NCBI GenBank assembly: GCA_965644315.1
Contig: CBFFRQ010000068.1
Location: 1,364,001 to 1,428,000, forward strand
Length of the DNA: 64,000 nucleotides
Source: Caecitellus pseudoparvulus
Taxonomy: Eukaryota; Bigyra: Bicosoecida
Direction of reading: 5' to 3'
The position numbers and the translations under genes are program-made. Positions within the stretch are counted from its first letter, which is position 1. Each line of letters begins with the position of its first letter. Below, piece after piece: positions 61,570 through 64,000 of this stretch. The notes beneath the pieces were generated by a model that did not search any database, was not told the DNA's origin, and was given only the letters and a program-made list of their open reading frames with translations.

Positions 61570-64000
61570 GCAGCACCACCAGCACCATTAAAGCACATGT
61601 GATCAGCAAGAGCGAAACGACCAACCACCTCAACGTACGCACCTCCATGAAGATGCTGGTGATCTGTGAACGCACCCTTGCAATTTCTCTGGATGAATCT
61701 GCACGCGAGTGCGTCACAGCTGTCAAAGTCTCTGTCAACTTGTGGAGAACAGTGGTGGCCGAGACCATGGGTGTACCGTTGGCGCTGACCACACTCCCCG
61801 TTCGAGGAAGCGTCGCGAGTGCCTTCGAGTCCAGCTTTGAATCAAAGTGGCCACTCTCTGAAGGCGCCTGGGTCCAGTCCGCCGTGTCCACAACATCTGA
61901 AAAGCCTCCTCGGCGAGAACCGTCTTCGCTGGTATGTGGCGGGTGCTGCTTGGGTGCAGCTTGTGCCGATGAATCATCGATAAGCCCACTGCCGCCTAGG
62001 TGACTTGAAGACTTCACTTGCAAGCGGACTGCCCTGCGCTTCCCGGGCACCGGGAAGCCGCTTGCCCCCACAGACGTGCTGCTAGACAGAGGCGGGCGAC
62101 CTGGTGCAGCCGAAGCCGGATTGCTACCCCCACCGTCAGCAGGGGAGCTGGGCTGCGTCAGCGGGCTACTGACATCTCCGGGGCCCTCCTCTCGCCCAGC
62201 CCGGTCCATCATCCTATGCACAGGTGACTTGTGATCGTCCGAGCTTTCCAATGCGCTGCTCAGGGTGCGCCCAGTGAGCAGCGAAGTCGCAGGGATGCCA
62301 CCTGACATCAAGTTCACTGCGGTTTGCACATCCAATGAGGCTGTCGCTGGGCGTGGTAGCTTGTGCTGGGACCCAAGGCGCACCATGGCGGGCGCTATGC
62401 TGGCTCCGCTGGCAGCCAAGGGGCTGGGTGGGCCGCTTTCCAGCACTTGGCTGCTGAGGGGTACCGGGCTGAGACCCACATGCCCACTATGAGAGTCGGC
62501 AGGGCCCCCAGAAATGTCACTACGGGAAACGACTGCACCCATCGCAAGGGGTGGGCGCTCAGGCAGAGCATCTCCACCGGACGTGTCCAGCGTGCTGCGG
62601 GATCTCAAGCGGTACTGAACCGTTCGCCTGCCGCGGGCTGTGACGGAGTAGTTCGGGTTTGTCAATGTGCTCTCGTCCAACTCTTCGTCGCCGGGAATAC
62701 CAAGCAGTGCTCCAGCCGCCGCCCTCTGCAAGCCCGACGCCGTGTCCGCAGGTTTTGGCAGCGAAGCACGTGTCATTATGCGAGCAAGCAACGGCATATC
62801 CTCATGCAGCTGCTGCCAGCGCTCAGCCAAGGCTTGGCGTGTGGCCTCGTCCACAATTAGCACTGAAGGCTGACTGCTGGCAGCCCCCAGCGAGGCAATG
62901 GTGGGTGCGTGCCCCTCCGGCTCGGGGCTCCTCGCGGACACACCCAAATCATCCTGGGTGCCAACAGATGACACATCTCCATAGTCTGAGCGCGGACTTG
63001 TCTTTTGGGAGCCAGACATCTCTGGAGAGCTCCGATCCATGGCAGCTGCAGCCGCCGCCGCCAGCCTGGCAGAGCCCGACACTGGGCGCTGGGCGTGCCG
63101 CCCAGGCAGGGAACCAGACGGAGTCGCAGATGCATCACTTGCAAGTGGGTTGCTTGCACCGTGACCTCCCAAACTCCGCGTGGCGGAGGGCAGCGAGGAG
63201 TCCGCATCCTCCACCTCACGGTCCAGACGGAGCATGTTGCGGCCCGCAGCACCTCCAATCGCCGACAGCACCGTTTGAGCGCGGTCCTTTTCTTCAGACA
63301 GACCGCCAAGGATATCCCTCCCACTAGCAGTCACAGTACCAGTCCTGCCCAAGGGGGGCGGGGCACCGCCCTCTCCGCCCGGCGTGCCAGCTGCAACTTT
63401 CGCAGCTGCCTCCGCAGCGGTCAGGCGCCGCAGAACCCTTCGCTGCAAGCGAGCGAGCGCGGCGCACTTCAAAAACTCCCGGCGCAGTGCTAGGCGAATG
63501 AGAGACTTGCGAATCATCCGCCTTGTTGCTTCAAAGTTTCCTGTTTCCAGGGTCTCGTTCAGGGACTGCTGGCTCAGCGTCATGACGTACAGGTACGTGA
63601 TACTGCGCACTGAATCAGTGCAACGGCCATTCGTGAGAATCCAAGTGTCCCCAAAGAACTGACCTGCACCAACCACTCGTGTCCGCACAATTGCCAGCCC
63701 GCGCTGGATGATGAACAAGTGTCGGTTGATGTAGCCCAGGCGAAGAATGGTCTCAAGGGGCGCGTACAGTCGGGGCTGCAGGACCACGGCAATGGAAGTG
63801 ATGAAGTCTTCCCGTTCATGCTTATTTGGAGCGTTAAAGTAAGGGATACTGTTGAGCCACTCTGCGTGCATGTGCAAGGCAACCTTCTGCCGCAGCGCGG
63901 GGGACAGGTGCGTGAGCAGTCCTTGGTAGTACTGCTGGCGGAAGAGACGCTTGAAAGCATCAAAGTAGGCCCGAATGATGAATCTCCCATCATCTGGATA
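61553..64000 (-). CDS. Cyclic-nucleotide-binding-type channel, 5' part outside the window
   Basis: The frame is open from the window edge (64000) to the stop at 61553; 815 residues are visible. It starts in a C-linker (AYFDAFKRLFRQQYYQGLLTHLSPALRQKV, shortened: key LSPALR), followed by a CNBD from IPYF through YINRHLFIIQRGLAIVR and GAGQFFGDTW. This is the arrangement of HCN, CNG and plant/protist KAT-type channels; the six-TM pore would lie upstream. The phosphate-binding cassette is altered (FGDTWILTNGRCTDS instead of FGE...RTA). Some 600 low-complexity Ser/Pro/Gly residues follow, then an unusual extra C-terminal TM helix (WLVVSLLLITCALMVLVVLL). It overlaps the exchanger gene's 3' end. Confidence 0.82.
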   Translation of the reverse strand, partial: YPDDGRFIIRAYFDAFKRLFRQQYYQGLLTHLSPALRQKVALHMHAEWLNSIPYFNAPNKHEREDFITSIAVVLQPRLYAPLETILRLGYINRHLFIIQRGLAIVRTRVVGAGQFFGDTWILTNGRCTDSVRSITYLYVMTLSQQSLNETLETGNFEATRRMIRKSLIRLALRREFLKCAALARLQRRVLRRLTAAEAAAKVAAGTPGGEGGAPPPLGRTGTVTASGRDILGGLSEEKDRAQTVLSAIGGAAGRNMLRLDREVEDADSSLPSATRSLGGHGASNPLASDASATPSGSLPGRHAQRPVSGSARLAAAAAAAMDRSSPEMSGSQKTSPRSDYGDVSSVGTQDDLGVSARSPEPEGHAPTIASLGAASSQPSVLIVDEATRQALAERWQQLHEDMPLLARIMTRASLPKPADTASGLQRAAAGALLGIPGDEELDESTLTNPNYSVTARGRRTVQYRLRSRSTLDTSGGDALPERPPLAMGAVVSRSDISGGPADSHSGHVGLSPVPLSSQVLESGPPSPLAASGASIAPAMVRLGSQHKLPRPATASLDVQTAVNLMSGGIPATSLLTGRTLSSALESSDDHKSPVHRMMDRAGREEGPGDVSSPLTQPSSPADGGGSNPASAAPGRPPLSSSTSVGASGFPVPGKRRAVRLQVKSSSHLGGSGLIDDSSAQAAPKQHPPHTSEDGSRRGGFSDVVDTADWTQAPSESGHFDSKLDSKALATLPRTGSVVSANGTPMVSATTVLHKLTETLTAVTHSRADSSREIARVRSQITSIFMEVRTLRWLVVSLLLITCALMVLVVLLMAGQ

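Overview
This is a nuclear genomic window from a gene-dense, single-celled eukaryote with moderately high GC. Evidence for a eukaryotic nucleus: short spliceosomal introns (mostly about 55-150 nt, GT-AG), proteins with N-terminal presequences that look mitochondrial (PPR proteins, COQ6, ferredoxin) and eukaryote-specific families (PRP4 kinase, TIPIN, TBCA, TMEM128, JmjC, BK-like K+ channel). No plastid gene, rRNA, transposon or CRISPR was seen. I cannot name the lineage; a microalga or another free-living protist (stramenopile, alveolate or haptophyte type) would fit. Exon joins below were deduced by eye from reading-frame continuity, splice sites and family conservation. No alignment or RNA evidence was available.

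Layout. 1-2 kb: 3'-truncated chromo/Tudor-like protein (-). 2.2-4.7 kb: helical-repeat, PPR-like organellar protein (-). 5.0-6.2 kb: ZIP metal transporter (+). 6.5-7.3 kb: small disordered protein ending in a CaaX-type box (+). 7.4-8.3 kb: TIPIN/Swi3 fork protection factor (-). 8.6-9.3 kb: TMEM128 (+). 9.5-10.9 kb: N-acetylglucosamine kinase (+). 10.9-15.8 kb: large C2HC / FN3 / TPR / WD40 / LysM protein (-). 16.6-18.4 kb: PRP4-type splicing kinase (+). 18.5-24.8 kb: coiled-coil protein with 37 near-identical 66-bp repeats (-). 25.1-29.1 kb: BK-like RCK K+ channel (+). 29.4-31.3 kb: COQ6 (+). 31.3-35.2 kb: large unknown protein (-). 35.3-37.2 kb: protein with a nucleoside-deoxyribosyltransferase-like (Raw-type) domain (-). 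37.5-38.0 kb: second chromo/PWWP-like protein (-). 38.6-41.4 kb: a coiled-coil protein and a basic disordered protein (+). 41.6-42.0 kb: tubulin cofactor A (-). 42.4-43.2 kb: mitochondrial [2Fe-2S] ferredoxin (+). 43.7-45.3 kb: four-TM membrane protein (-). 45.5-51.7 kb: giant PPR protein (-). 52.1-54.0 kb: secretory-pathway JmjC protein (+). 54.0-55.1 kb: membrane-anchored EF-hand protein (-). 55.4-57.5 kb: sedolisin peptidase (+). 57.6-58.4 kb: dCTP pyrophosphatase (+). 58.7-61.6 kb: divergent Na+/H+ exchanger with an apparent frameshift (+). 61.6-64 kb: cyclic-nucleotide-binding-type channel, 5'-truncated (-).

The most notable signal is a 12-bp box, C(A/G)ATTTCCGC(A/G)C, found 13 times. 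It occurs once each at the 5' end (just upstream of the ATG, or in an early intron or exon) of 13 different genes and in both orientations. It looks like an orientation-independent promoter-proximal or downstream regulatory element. Other notable points are convergent genes whose stop codons overlap by a few bases, a 5' splice consensus rich in GTGCGT, a GC-AG intron plus a 19-nt microexon in the ferredoxin gene, and an exchanger that has lost the canonical Asn-Asp ion-binding pair. The genes are mostly unrelated housekeeping functions, so nothing suggests one joint pathway, although ion-transport proteins recur (ZIP, BK-like, exchanger, CNBD channel).
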